Part shown: positions 11,399-20,244 of the stretch, in pieces
Numbering within the stretch: position 1 is the stretch's first letter
Layout of the letters: the number at the start of each line of letters is the position of its first letter
From: a virus
DNA: 20,244 nucleotides
Direction: 5' to 3' (one strand)
IMG/VR virus record: IMGVR_UViG_3300012000_000156
Location: 1-20,244 of that record
Made by a program: the position numbers and the translations under genes
The notes under the pieces: model-generated
Seen by the model: the letters and a program-made list of their open reading frames with translations, nothing else
Databases searched by the model: none
Told to the model about the DNA's origin: nothing

Positions 11399-12097
11399 AT
11401 GGCACAAGACTGGGTTGTTTTCTTAGATAAGGCAGACGAAGCAGGTATTACTGCCGCTGCTGGTTCTAAGCCTGCCCCAAAAAAGGACCAGATAAAAGGT
11501 TCTAGTAAAAATGCTAAGGGTTCTGCTTCTGGAAGTAGAAAAGTTGTTTTTAGTAAGGCAACTGAAGAATCTTTGAAGAAGAAAGTCCAAGAACACAATA
11601 AAAAAGCATCAGCAGGACGCAAAGCAACTCTTGGAATGCTCAAGGCTGTTTATCGCCGTGGTGCTGGAGCATTTTCTACTTCTCACCGCCCAGGAATGAC
11701 TCGCAATCAGTGGGCTATGGGTCGTGTAAATGCTTTCCTTCGCCTACTTAGTTCTGGAAGACCAAAACACTCTAGTTACAAGTCAGACAATGACCTTCTA
11801 CCTTCAGCGCATCCAAAGAGCACAAAGGGTGTTACTGCTTCAGGAGAAGAATTTGATTATGAAAATGAATTATCAGTAGAAATTCTTGATAAAGAATCAT
11901 ACGAATATCCAGAAGACGCAATTGTTGCTATGGCAGAATACTCTGGCTTTGGTTATGAAGCAGAGACAGCAATTCGTGCATCTTGGCTTCGTGGTGTTCG
12001 CAATGGAGATGACCCATTCAAGCGAGCAGCATTATTAGCATCTCTTGGATATGAAAGTTTAGACGCAGACCTATTACCAGCGATTGAGGAAGAATGA
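11399..12097 (+). CDS. Portal-adjacent protein with conserved 'RRGAGAFSTSHRPGM' domain (232 aa)
   Basis: Start chosen at ATG 11399, three bases after the Dps stop, since upstream in-frame codons lie within the Dps gene. Residues 1-55 are basic and Ser/Lys/Ala-rich. Residues about 56-138 hold a block I recall as frequent in actinophage and environmental phage proteins: LKKKVQEHNKKASAGRKATL, GMLKAVYRRGAGAFSTSHRP and NQWAMGRVNAFLRLLSSGRP. Residues 131-148 (NDLLPSAHPKSTKGVTAS) match a segment near the N terminus of the giant protein that follows. The C terminus is acidic. It overlaps the giant gene by ATGA. It may be a capsid-internal or maturation protein; the function is unknown. Confidence 0.75.
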   Translation: MAQDWVVFLDKADEAGITAAAGSKPAPKKDQIKGSSKNAKGSASGSRKVVFSKATEESLKKKVQEHNKKASAGRKATLGMLKAVYRRGAGAFSTSHRPGMTRNQWAMGRVNAFLRLLSSGRPKHSSYKSDNDLLPSAHPKSTKGVTASGEEFDYENELSVEILDKESYEYPEDAIVAMAEYSGFGYEAETAIRASWLRGVRNGDDPFKRAALLASLGYESLDADLLPAIEEE

Positions 12098-15000
12098 GCA
12101 GAGTAATTCGCCGCTTTAGTTACGCACTCTCACCAGAGGGTAAGCGTGCTGCTGCTATCCAACAAGCACATAAGTTGCGTGAGGCTGCCATCTCCGTCAT
12201 TGATTCAGTCAATGCTGATGCATCTACTACTCGTAAGATTACAAAGCGCTCTGCGTTTCAAGTAATTCAGCGCTCACTGTCACAGACAAAAAATTTGCCA
12301 TTCTCTCTAAGAGAATATATGGCTATTAAGGAATTATCACAATACATCAGCCTTCTACAGAATAATAAAGTTACATCTCTTACTCTTTCACACACAGACC
12401 TTCTTCCAGTAGCGCACCCACGCTCTACAAAGCGTCACGCTATGACAGCATCTGCTCTCAAGGAAGCAAAGGCTCGTTGGTATGCAGATGATTTGAGAAT
12501 TAAAAACCCAGAGACTCGCTCCATTGTTGCTTCTGCTCTTCTTGCAGATGCTGGCTCTGTAGAGCGTACTTATTACACAAGTCTTTTATCTTCACTTCCA
12601 CAGGGAGAAATCCCTCGTGACACTTTGATGGCACTTACTGCTGATGGAAACTCTTCAGCAGAGCGTTCACTTCGTGCTCGCTTACAGCGCCGTGACCGCT
12701 TAGGACGCTTTGCATTCCAAGGTGGAGGAATGCGTGCCTTTATTCGTCGTGCAGATGGCGGAATCTTTTCTCTACTTGGAAAGCCAGTCGCTGACTCACC
12801 AACAAATGAAGACAATGTTCAGGTAGAACTTCCAGACGGACGTATTGTTGAATTCCCATCTTCACAGTCCGAGTATGTCAAAGCAATTATCAATCCAACT
12901 AAAGATGGATATAGCGCAACACCTGCAAAGGTTTCAAGTTCAGACCCAATCCTCAATGAAGCAGACCTAAAATTTGTTGAAGCACCTGCTGGCTGGGAAA
13001 AGAATAAAGATGGCGGATTTGATAAGGGTGGATTCCGAGTAAGTGTTGGTAATGGAAATAAATTCCTTTTTAGAATTGGTCCAAATGGAAATCTTCTTGG
13101 TTTAGTTAGAGGAGACGGTCCTTCTGGCGCACATAGCAGTTGGTCAGATGTTCTTGACACAATTGATAAAGAAGATGCTAAAGCAAACGGTCCTATTGGT
13201 GGAGGACGTCACGAAGGTGTTCCAGAGGGTTGGAGCAATGATGAATTTACATTCTTCACTCCTAAAAATGATGAAAATGGAAAGCGCCTTGATTATGTCA
13301 ATGGAAACTTCCAAGCAGACATTCAGCCAGATGGAAAAATCCGAGTACGCTCATTCAACAATGTAAATGATGTACAGACATTTGATAACTGGGACGCAGT
13401 AGAGGCTGCCTTACCTTCAATGCAGGAAGAGTATGCAAAGAAGACTCGTGAGCAAATCAAATCCTTTATGAAGGATTATGGATTTAGCCAAGAACAAATT
13501 GATGCTATTGACACTATGTCAGAAGAAGACATCAAGAATTTCTTTACAACAGAAAATAAGAATGCTTTCCCAACTAACTTCTGGAATGATTTTGAAGATT
13601 GGTCTACATCTGCTTATGTAGATTTGCCAAGTCAAGCACAAAAACAACGCTGGGCTTCTTTTGGTAAGTTGATGGGTAACACTCGTCGTGCTGGTGATTT
13701 CCCTGAGAAAGGTTCATCAGAGAAGAAGGCGACTATTCCTCAGCAGCAAGCACCGCAAGCACCGCAAGCACCGCAAGCACCTGAGAAAAAAGATGGAAAC
13801 AAGTTCCAGTATAAGTATCCAAATCAGGTATACAAGATTGCTCCAGGAGTTGACTACGACCCACAGGGACGTGAAGACCAAGAGAGCCCTGACTACACAG
13901 ATGACCCAACAGAACTTGCTCAGCAGTTTGATGAGCGTGACCTTGTTGCTGCTCTTGAAGAAGCCGTAATTCCAAAAGAAGAGGGTGATGAAGCAACTGG
14001 TTATGGTGTTTTAGGTTTCTCTCGTGGAGATGAATTTGTTCCAGCAGATGCGCTATTCCTTGCTATTGATGAAGCAGGTGGCGATGCTCCAATGGAACTT
14101 GCAAAGATTTATGACAAGAAATCTGGCGATACTGCTAACGAAGATGCACTCAATGCGTGGCGCAAGAAAGAATCTGTAGGAGAAGAAACACCTACAGTTG
14201 AAAAAGCATTTGAGCGTGCTACAGGCGAACCATCTTCTGATGAAAAGCCAGCAATGCAAGAACCTGCATTTGATGCAGCAGAGATGGATAAGGTTCCACT
14301 ACCTACTTTGCTTGAGGGTATGAGCCAAAGTGAAATTGATAAGTATATGGAGACAAAGGACCACACTCCATATCTACCTAAGAATGAAGATATTCCAATG
14401 CCAGAGGGGTATCAGGCTCTTAGCCCAGAACCTTACGCTGCTTGGAGAGATGTAACTCCAGAAAATCCTGATGCAAACCTTCCAGAAGGTTTCAGCGATA
14501 ATCCTGTTTATCTTGCACAATCATTCAACAAAGATGAATTAGTTGGTGAACTTCGCCGTGCTATTGAGCCAGGCAATGATGTTCCTGGTTCATCTGTTAT
14601 TGAACTTCCTACAGAAGATGGCGACAAGTTTGTAGCAACAATCCCAGGTGAAGCAGTTCGTGATGCGCTTCAACTACAAGGTGAAGACACAAACAAACTT
14701 ATCAAAGATATTGCTGATGAAGGCTTTGCTGGTCAGAAAGATGAAATTGCAGAACTTCCAGAAGAAGCACCAGTTGCTGAAGAAGCACCAAAGGCTGCAC
14801 CATCTGTACTTGAGTTGCTTCAAGAAGAAGGAGACCGTGCTGACGAACTCGAAGGCGAAGGCGATGGTATGCCTCGTGGAGATGCACAGGCTATCGCTGC
14901 GGCAGAGATGAAGCGTAAGTACGGCAAAGATGCATTTGAAGCGCTACAAGAACTTCCTCAAAATGAAGCGATGCGAGTTCTAGATGACTATGAAAATATT

Positions 15001-18000
15001 CTTATCTCAGGAAAGCCAATTACTCCTGGTACTTATGAAGTACGCAAAAAGTCAGTAATTGATGACAACTTTGATGTTGAGAATGTAGAACAGATTCCAG
15101 ATGGAATTGAAGATGCTCCACGCTCTCCAAACATTCCACCAGCAGATGCTGGAACTGCACCATACCGAATTACAGTAAAAGTCACTGACCTCAAGCCAGG
15201 AGATATTACTGTTGGTGACCACTTTGTTATTGAAAGTATTGGCGAGAGAGTTCCTGGAACTAACCGCATCAACATTGTTGGTTACTACCCAGGACATCAA
15301 ACACAGTACACGAAGCAGTGGAATGACTTCCGTGAGATTGAAGTAATTCGTAACGCAGAAGCACCTGCTAAGGGTGATTTGCTAGAACTCAGCAAGCCAA
15401 AGATGAAAGAGTTCGGACCTCTTACAAGAAAAGATGGTGTCTGGGCTCTAAAGAATCCAGCAGACCAAGAAGCATTTGATGCTGCTCAAGCAGATTACGA
15501 TGCACGTCTTGCACAAGCAGTTGCTCGTTTTGAAGACCCAACAAGCGTAACTAACAAACCACATCGTGTAGTTGTTCGTGCTGCTGACTTGAAGCCAGGC
15601 GATGTTACATACGACCCAGCAAAGGGTCACTTTGTTATTGAAGAAGTGTATGAAAAAGAAGGACTGAAGGATGGATTCCTTGCAATCAAGGGATACTACC
15701 CAGGACACGTTTCTCAAGAGAAGCAGTGGCGTTCAGGAACAAATATTGAAGTTGTTCGTAATGTTGAGCCACCTGCTAAGGGAGAACTTCCAGAATTACA
15801 TCAGCCAGCAGGTCAAGGTCCAAAGGGAAATTGGTTCCCAGATAAAGACCCAGCAAAGCGTGCTGAATTTGAAAAACAATTAGCAGAAGCCGCTGCACGT
15901 TGGCAGTTACCAGAAAATCTTCCAATTGTTGAGAACACAGAAGTGAAGCCAGAAGATGCAAAGGATGTTCCACGTCCTGTTGCTATGGCAAAGCCATCTC
16001 GTCCACGTCAGCCAGAGTTCCCAGCATTCCAAGGTGAGTTTGCTGCGATTGCTCGTGAAGCAAATGGTGACTGGAGCAAGTTCAGAGAACTTATCAAAGA
16101 TAGAGAAGTTATCTTCTTTGACTTTGAAACAACTGGTCTTTCACCAGAAGACGGCAATGAGCCTTGGCAAATTGGCGCTGTAAAGATGAAAGACGGCAAG
16201 ATTATTGACCGTATCAATATTCATATGAATCCAGGACGTTCCATCAGTGGAACATATGCTGGAGGAGTTGTTGATGGAAAGCCAAATGCTGTTGATAAAG
16301 ATGGCAATCCACTTACAGATGAATTCTTGGCGCAGCAGCCTTCACAAGCAGAGGCGCTCAAGCAATTCCTTGACTGGGCAGGACCAAACCCTCTTCTCGG
16401 TGCACACAATGCTGCATTTGATGATGAAGTTATGCGTCGTGTTGTTGACCGCAATGGTCTTGACTATAACCCAGCAGGAATTATTGACACACTTCCATTT
16501 GCTAAGGGAGTTTTCAAGGACCAAGAAGATAAGCCAAAGAACAACAAACTTGTTGGTCTTGCAGAGTTCTTCGGTGTAAAACTTGATAACGCACACTCAG
16601 CAGATGCAGATTCAGAAGCAACAGCAGAAGTCTTTGATGCTCTTCTCAATGCTGCTGTAGATAGAAATGCAGGGCCAGACCTACTAGATGTAGATGCTCG
16701 TGTTGCAGAGTACGACCAAGCACAGGCTGCATACGACGAAAACTTCAAGAACTACCAAGATAAGTTGGCAGAGTGGGCAGCAATCAAGGCCCAGCAAGAT
16801 GCTAATGAAGGTAAGCCTGTTGATATCAACAAGGTAGTTGCTGATGCAACTGCTGTTCCTGCTCCAAACCCAGATGGACGTCAAGAGCAGGACATTCCTA
16901 CTGTTGAAAACAACCCAGCAATCCTTGAGTTCACACCTAATACTGCCTACCCACAGGGCAAGATGAGAATGATGTCTCCTGAGTGGGTACTCAATGATGA
17001 CAACACTGTTCTACTTCCTAAAGAAGAAATCCGTATGCGTGATGTTCTTCCTGGTGACTTTATGCAGTCAAAGGATGGCGAAACAATTTGGCAGGTAGTT
17101 GCAGTTCGTGGTGGAGAAGAAAATGGTCTTCAGCCAGGACGCATCAAGATTTATCGCCGTAACTTAGAAAATGGCGACCTCAGTACTTACGAGAACTGGC
17201 ACGGAGTATTCCTCAACGGAGTTCGCCGTCCTAAGAATCCAGAAGACTTAGTTGTTCCAGAGAACAACACAGAAGAGTTTGTCGCTAATAAGTCAACTCC
17301 AATGTCTCCAAAGGATATGGAGTTCCACTTTGAAGCATTTGACGCTATTGGTGGTCAAGGACATATTGGAATTGTTAAGCAAAAAGATGGCACCTACAAA
17401 ATGGATGCTCATTTTGCTGACGAGAACGGTGAGATTAACTACCGTGTAAATGGAACATACCGCACAATGGAAGGTGCTCTTGCTGAAGGTAAGGCACTTA
17501 TCCAAAGCCACGCAAAGTCTATTGAGGATAAGCGTCGTGAAGACCAGAACGAACCTAAGAAGGTAGACGTTCCAGTTTCTCGTGGTGTTGTTCCAGATGA
17601 TGCTGATATTGCTCCAGAAGTTATTGATGTTGCTGACCTTCCAAGTGGAATGACAGGAAACATTGAAGTAACTCCTGTTGATGTTGATTCGGATAAGCCA
17701 GCATTCCAAGCAGATGCAAACCTTCTTGACCAAGACGGAGCGCTACTTGCTCGTCTCTTTGAGAAGTACTTTGGTAAGTCTGTTGCAGAGAAGGAAGCAA
17801 GAGACTTTATTGCTCGTGCTGCCGAAGCACACGCTGTAGAAGCACCCGCTGAGCCAACACCAAATATGCAAAAGAAGAAAGTTCTTGACCTTCGTGCAGG
17901 AGATGCAATAAATGTTCCTGGTAAGGGTCTAAAAAAGATTAAAAATGCTCTTCCACAGATTGGTGGAGACAGTACTCGTGTGGAATTTGAAGATGGGGAA

Positions 18001-20244
18001 AGTGCCATCTACATTAATTCTGGAGAAGTAGATATTCAAGTTTCTGATAAATCAGAGAAGAAGAGCCCAGCAAAGTCTAAGAAAGAAAAGACTCCTGACC
18101 CAGAACTCGTTGCTAAGAACGAGAAGATTGTAAAAATCAATGACTGGGTTGAAGAGAATGCTGGTCTTATTCCAGAAGTTCCTGTAAAAGATATTCGTGT
18201 TGGTGACTTTATTCGCCATAACGGAAATCACGTTTATGAAGAAGTAAAGGAAATTCTTCCTGGACGTCGCCCTGGACAAGTTAGATTTATTGTTCACGAT
18301 GCACTTCGTGGAGAAGACTACGAGCGTCGCTTTGATGCTGGTAATAAGGGACTTCGCTTTGTGCGCCGTCCTGGAATTGAAGATGTAGTTCCAAAGGATT
18401 ACAAGATTCCAGCACGTCAACCTAAGCAGACTCCTGGACGTCAACGCCGTCGTGGTTTTGGAAAAATTAATAAACCAGAAGACCAGCGCATCATTATTGA
18501 CCCAGCACGCAAACTCAATCCAGAGGCTCGTGCAGAAAACGGTCTTTACAAGGACCGTATGGGTGAGCCTGTAAAGATTGGCGATGAAGTTGTTCACGTT
18601 GGTCAGAAGTTCCGTGATAAGTACGATGGTGCAAAGGGCGTTGTTATTCAGCGTGTTGGTGCACAGAAGGCTGGCGGAATTAAGCGTGGAGATTTCCAGT
18701 ATCAAGATTATGTATTAGTTCGTCTTGAGAATGGCGATATAAAGATGTGGGTTGCTAACAATCTATTCCACATTGGGCCTAATGGAACTATCCCAGAACC
18801 AGTTGATAACTTGCCTCGTGGAAAGAAGCGCCCTGAGCCAAATGCACCTGCTGCTCCAAAAGTAGAGGCACCTACACCTACACCTGAACCAGAAGCACCA
18901 AAGGTTCCTGGTATGCCAGAGACTATTTCTAAAGAACCTGTACAAGATAAAAACGGCGGAAAATTTGAATTAAGTCTTATTAAGATTGGCGATGTTTATG
19001 AAGGCGCTCTTATCAACAAAGATAACAATCGCATTCAGATAGTTGTTAGAAGCACAGATATAAATGTTGCTAAAAAAGAACTAAAGGATGCTGGCGACTA
19101 CATCAAGCAAGCAGCAAATGGCGATGAAGCGATGGGTGATGGTGTTATTCCTGACTTAGATAAGCCAGCAGAAGTACCTACACCAGAGCCAACAAATGCT
19201 GAAGAAGGACTACCTACAGCAGAAGATGTGAAGAACCAGTTCCAACTTCTTGGCAGCGAATACGTTAGAGATAAAGGCGTTCAGGTTTTGATGAAAGTCA
19301 AAGATGTAAAGCCTGGCGATTTTGTTATGACTCGTCGTGGAAAGTTTGGTCAAGTTATTGAGGTACGCAATGTTGGTGACCGCGTTGCTATCAAAGTTGT
19401 TTATCGCGGTGGCGCTGAGTTTGAATACAAGCCATATCGTAAAGAAATGATGATTGATGGTGTCCATCGTATTCCAACTGCTGACAATCCAAATCCAAAA
19501 GAAGCAGTACCTGCTTACGCTCCAGAACCAACACCTACTCCAGAAGCAAATAAGCCTGCTGGAGCATTGACTCCAGATGCTGCTCTACGAGAGTTAGCAA
19601 AGGTAAAGAAGAAACTTCCTCTTATCAAAGATGCCAACTATATGGTTGGACACGGAGTTCGTGAGTTCAACAAAGCAGTAAAGGCTCTTAAAGATGGAGA
19701 TATCGAAAGATTTGAAGCCCGTGCTGATAGAGCAATTAGGTATATCGGAAATAACACCAGATATGCAGATGCTGTAAAGCGTCTTGAGGAAATCAAAGCA
19801 GGAATTATTGAAGACCCTAATATTCCTAAGCCAAAAGAAGTAGGCTATAACGGGCCTGCTCTTGAAGACTTAGACCCAACTAAAGTTGCACAAGACCGTG
19901 CTGCAAATAATGAAAACCCAGTTGAGTTTGACCAACATTGGAAGGATAAATTCTTATCTGACAATTTCTGGAGCGAACTAAGCAGACAAGGTTTTGATAT
20001 TGGCGCATATAAAGATGAGATTCGTAATTTTATTGCCAGCAACCAGGCTAAGTCATTAGCAGAACTTTCCCCTCAAGCAAGAATTGCTCTTCAAGGAATT
20101 GTTGCTTATCAAATGCTCAATATCAGAAAAGAGCCAAATGATGCTGCCAATGCTAAGAATCTTGCTTTAGTAGCAAACGCTCTTCACCTAGAAAGAAATG
20201 CTTATCAACCCCAAGCGTTGGAGATGGATGATGCAGGACAACTT
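12094..20244 (+). CDS. Giant multidomain phage protein with DnaQ-like exonuclease (>2717 aa, runs off the right edge)
   Basis: ATG 12094 overlaps the upstream TGA (ATGA), with GAGGAAG 3 bases upstream. I read the frame codon by codon to the window end with no stop. Domains: residues 1-125 helical, including TDLLPVAHPRSTKRHAMTAS (101-120); about 200-260 (GRFAFQGGGMRAFIRRADGG, then VELPDGRIVEFP), typical of large actinophage proteins encoded after the portal; a QAP repeat (about 550-563); Glu/Pro/Ala-rich linkers throughout; a DEDDh exonuclease at about 1335-1520 (D1343, E1345, D1443, H1501, D1506, motifs DFETTG, GAHNAAFDDE, HSADAD); and about eight 'GD' modules (near 1030, 1160, 1650, 1930, 2030, 2160, 2290 and 2400) resembling SH3/KOW-like barrels. 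From position and architecture it is likely a capsid-associated polyvalent protein ejected with the DNA. The C terminus is missing. Confidence 0.9.
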   Translation, partial: MSRVIRRFSYALSPEGKRAAAIQQAHKLREAAISVIDSVNADASTTRKITKRSAFQVIQRSLSQTKNLPFSLREYMAIKELSQYISLLQNNKVTSLTLSHTDLLPVAHPRSTKRHAMTASALKEAKARWYADDLRIKNPETRSIVASALLADAGSVERTYYTSLLSSLPQGEIPRDTLMALTADGNSSAERSLRARLQRRDRLGRFAFQGGGMRAFIRRADGGIFSLLGKPVADSPTNEDNVQVELPDGRIVEFPSSQSEYVKAIINPTKDGYSATPAKVSSSDPILNEADLKFVEAPAGWEKNKDGGFDKGGFRVSVGNGNKFLFRIGPNGNLLGLVRGDGPSGAHSSWSDVLDTIDKEDAKANGPIGGGRHEGVPEGWSNDEFTFFTPKNDENGKRLDYVNGNFQADIQPDGKIRVRSFNNVNDVQTFDNWDAVEAALPSMQEEYAKKTREQIKSFMKDYGFSQEQIDAIDTMSEEDIKNFFTTENKNAFPTNFWNDFEDWSTSAYVDLPSQAQKQRWASFGKLMGNTRRAGDFPEKGSSEKKATIPQQQAPQAPQAPQAPEKKDGNKFQYKYPNQVYKIAPGVDYDPQGREDQESPDYTDDPTELAQQFDERDLVAALEEAVIPKEEGDEATGYGVLGFSRGDEFVPADALFLAIDEAGGDAPMELAKIYDKKSGDTANEDALNAWRKKESVGEETPTVEKAFERATGEPSSDEKPAMQEPAFDAAEMDKVPLPTLLEGMSQSEIDKYMETKDHTPYLPKNEDIPMPEGYQALSPEPYAAWRDVTPENPDANLPEGFSDNPVYLAQSFNKDELVGELRRAIEPGNDVPGSSVIELPTEDGDKFVATIPGEAVRDALQLQGEDTNKLIKDIADEGFAGQKDEIAELPEEAPVAEEAPKAAPSVLELLQEEGDRADELEGEGDGMPRGDAQAIAAAEMKRKYGKDAFEALQELPQNEAMRVLDDYENILISGKPITPGTYEVRKKSVIDDNFDVENVEQIPDGIEDAPRSPNIPPADAGTAPYRITVKVTDLKPGDITVGDHFVIESIGERVPGTNRINIVGYYPGHQTQYTKQWNDFREIEVIRNAEAPAKGDLLELSKPKMKEFGPLTRKDGVWALKNPADQEAFDAAQADYDARLAQAVARFEDPTSVTNKPHRVVVRAADLKPGDVTYDPAKGHFVIEEVYEKEGLKDGFLAIKGYYPGHVSQEKQWRSGTNIEVVRNVEPPAKGELPELHQPAGQGPKGNWFPDKDPAKRAEFEKQLAEAAARWQLPENLPIVENTEVKPEDAKDVPRPVAMAKPSRPRQPEFPAFQGEFAAIAREANGDWSKFRELIKDREVIFFDFETTGLSPEDGNEPWQIGAVKMKDGKIIDRINIHMNPGRSISGTYAGGVVDGKPNAVDKDGNPLTDEFLAQQPSQAEALKQFLDWAGPNPLLGAHNAAFDDEVMRRVVDRNGLDYNPAGIIDTLPFAKGVFKDQEDKPKNNKLVGLAEFFGVKLDNAHSADADSEATAEVFDALLNAAVDRNAGPDLLDVDARVAEYDQAQAAYDENFKNYQDKLAEWAAIKAQQDANEGKPVDINKVVADATAVPAPNPDGRQEQDIPTVENNPAILEFTPNTAYPQGKMRMMSPEWVLNDDNTVLLPKEEIRMRDVLPGDFMQSKDGETIWQVVAVRGGEENGLQPGRIKIYRRNLENGDLSTYENWHGVFLNGVRRPKNPEDLVVPENNTEEFVANKSTPMSPKDMEFHFEAFDAIGGQGHIGIVKQKDGTYKMDAHFADENGEINYRVNGTYRTMEGALAEGKALIQSHAKSIEDKRREDQNEPKKVDVPVSRGVVPDDADIAPEVIDVADLPSGMTGNIEVTPVDVDSDKPAFQADANLLDQDGALLARLFEKYFGKSVAEKEARDFIARAAEAHAVEAPAEPTPNMQKKKVLDLRAGDAINVPGKGLKKIKNALPQIGGDSTRVEFEDGESAIYINSGEVDIQVSDKSEKKSPAKSKKEKTPDPELVAKNEKIVKINDWVEENAGLIPEVPVKDIRVGDFIRHNGNHVYEEVKEILPGRRPGQVRFIVHDALRGEDYERRFDAGNKGLRFVRRPGIEDVVPKDYKIPARQPKQTPGRQRRRGFGKINKPEDQRIIIDPARKLNPEARAENGLYKDRMGEPVKIGDEVVHVGQKFRDKYDGAKGVVIQRVGAQKAGGIKRGDFQYQDYVLVRLENGDIKMWVANNLFHIGPNGTIPEPVDNLPRGKKRPEPNAPAAPKVEAPTPTPEPEAPKVPGMPETISKEPVQDKNGGKFELSLIKIGDVYEGALINKDNNRIQIVVRSTDINVAKKELKDAGDYIKQAANGDEAMGDGVIPDLDKPAEVPTPEPTNAEEGLPTAEDVKNQFQLLGSEYVRDKGVQVLMKVKDVKPGDFVMTRRGKFGQVIEVRNVGDRVAIKVVYRGGAEFEYKPYRKEMMIDGVHRIPTADNPNPKEAVPAYAPEPTPTPEANKPAGALTPDAALRELAKVKKKLPLIKDANYMVGHGVREFNKAVKALKDGDIERFEARADRAIRYIGNNTRYADAVKRLEEIKAGIIEDPNIPKPKEVGYNGPALEDLDPTKVAQDRAANNENPVEFDQHWKDKFLSDNFWSELSRQGFDIGAYKDEIRNFIASNQAKSLAELSPQARIALQGIVAYQMLNIRKEPNDAANAKNLALVANALHLERNAYQPQALEMDDAGQL
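13747..13781 (+). repeat. 9-bp tandem repeat encoding Gln-Ala-Pro
   Basis: CAAGCACCG is repeated three times, followed by CAAGCACC. In frame it gives QAPQAPQAPQAP, an unstructured linker inside the giant protein. The identical codons suggest recent slippage expansion. Confidence 0.85.
15169..15780 (+). repeat. Two adjacent homologous protein modules inside the giant gene
   Basis: Residues about 1025-1094 and 1157-1229 share DLKPGD, a G/D-H-FVIE core, GYYPGH, KQW and IEV.RN.E.PAKG in the same order. The two are the clearest pair among about eight 'GD' modules and point to internal duplication. Confidence 0.8.

Noticed and set aside
13747-13781. Possible CRISPR-like repeat
   Set aside because: Units are only 9 bp, have no spacers and are in frame, encoding a QAP linker.
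17293-18705. Long open frames on the - strand (for example 17439-18008 and 18052-18705) opposite the giant gene
   Set aside because: They lie wholly within a continuous + strand frame, lack ribosome-binding sites and encode low-complexity Asn/Ser/Leu/Phe-rich products typical of antisense to Glu/Asp/Lys/Ala-rich coding sequence.

Overview
The window looks like part of a tailed-phage (Caudoviricetes) genome, or a prophage or metagenome-assembled phage, most likely infecting an AT-leaning actinobacterium such as the small freshwater/marine lineages. Seen directly: densely packed small genes with overlapping starts and stops, a lysis cassette, a portal protein, a capsid-associated protein, and no housekeeping, tRNA or rRNA genes. 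The actinobacterial assignment is an inference from the resemblance of the portal, structural protein, DUF3846-like, DUF1360-like and giant proteins to actinophage families. No terminase, canonical major capsid or tail gene lies inside the window.

Layout. (1) 38-1179, + strand: five tiny overlapping genes, namely a Cys-pair protein, three membrane proteins and a DUF7694-like protein. (2) 1180-2915, + strand: a promoter, a long structured leader RNA, then a membrane-anchored lysozyme/transglycosylase, a peptidoglycan-binding protein, a terminator and a holin-like protein. (3) 2985-5997, - strand: seven genes, most with their own strong TTGACA/TAnnnT-type promoter. Genes at 3803-5156 form four repeated cassettes of promoter, 5'-leader hairpin, small ORF and terminator (three of the leaders are preceded by another cassette's terminator). 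The leftmost gene (2985-3644) is a two-HTH DNA-binding protein behind a perfect 17-bp palindrome. (4) 6060-6522: a 460-bp gene-free divergent region with short repeats, clustered CTAG tetramers, an AT-rich inverted repeat and a possible structured RNA. (5) 6523 to the right edge, + strand: the structural/late block, with a capsid-associated protein, a second two-HTH protein paralogous to the one in block 3, two small unknowns, a DUF1360-like membrane protein, the portal, a Dps-like ferritin, a 232-aa portal-adjacent protein and one enormous open frame.

The most striking object is the last one. From ATG 12094 to the end of the window (20244) a single frame stays open for 2717 codons and runs off the edge. 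It contains an intact DEDDh (DnaQ-like) 3'-5' exonuclease domain with all five catalytic residues, about eight repeated 'GD' modules that look like small beta-barrels, and Pro/Ala/Glu-rich linkers. Its position next to the portal, and its modular architecture, suggest a capsid-associated 'polyvalent' effector injected with the DNA, possibly acting together with the adjacent Dps protein on the incoming genome or on host DNA. That role is an inference.

A second unusual layer is regulatory: a 12-bp motif AAAAAGTAAAAA occurs six times at exact identity in the first 6.3 kb, nearly always at gene boundaries. Four - strand mRNAs appear to begin with a related leader hairpin carrying a purine-rich loop.
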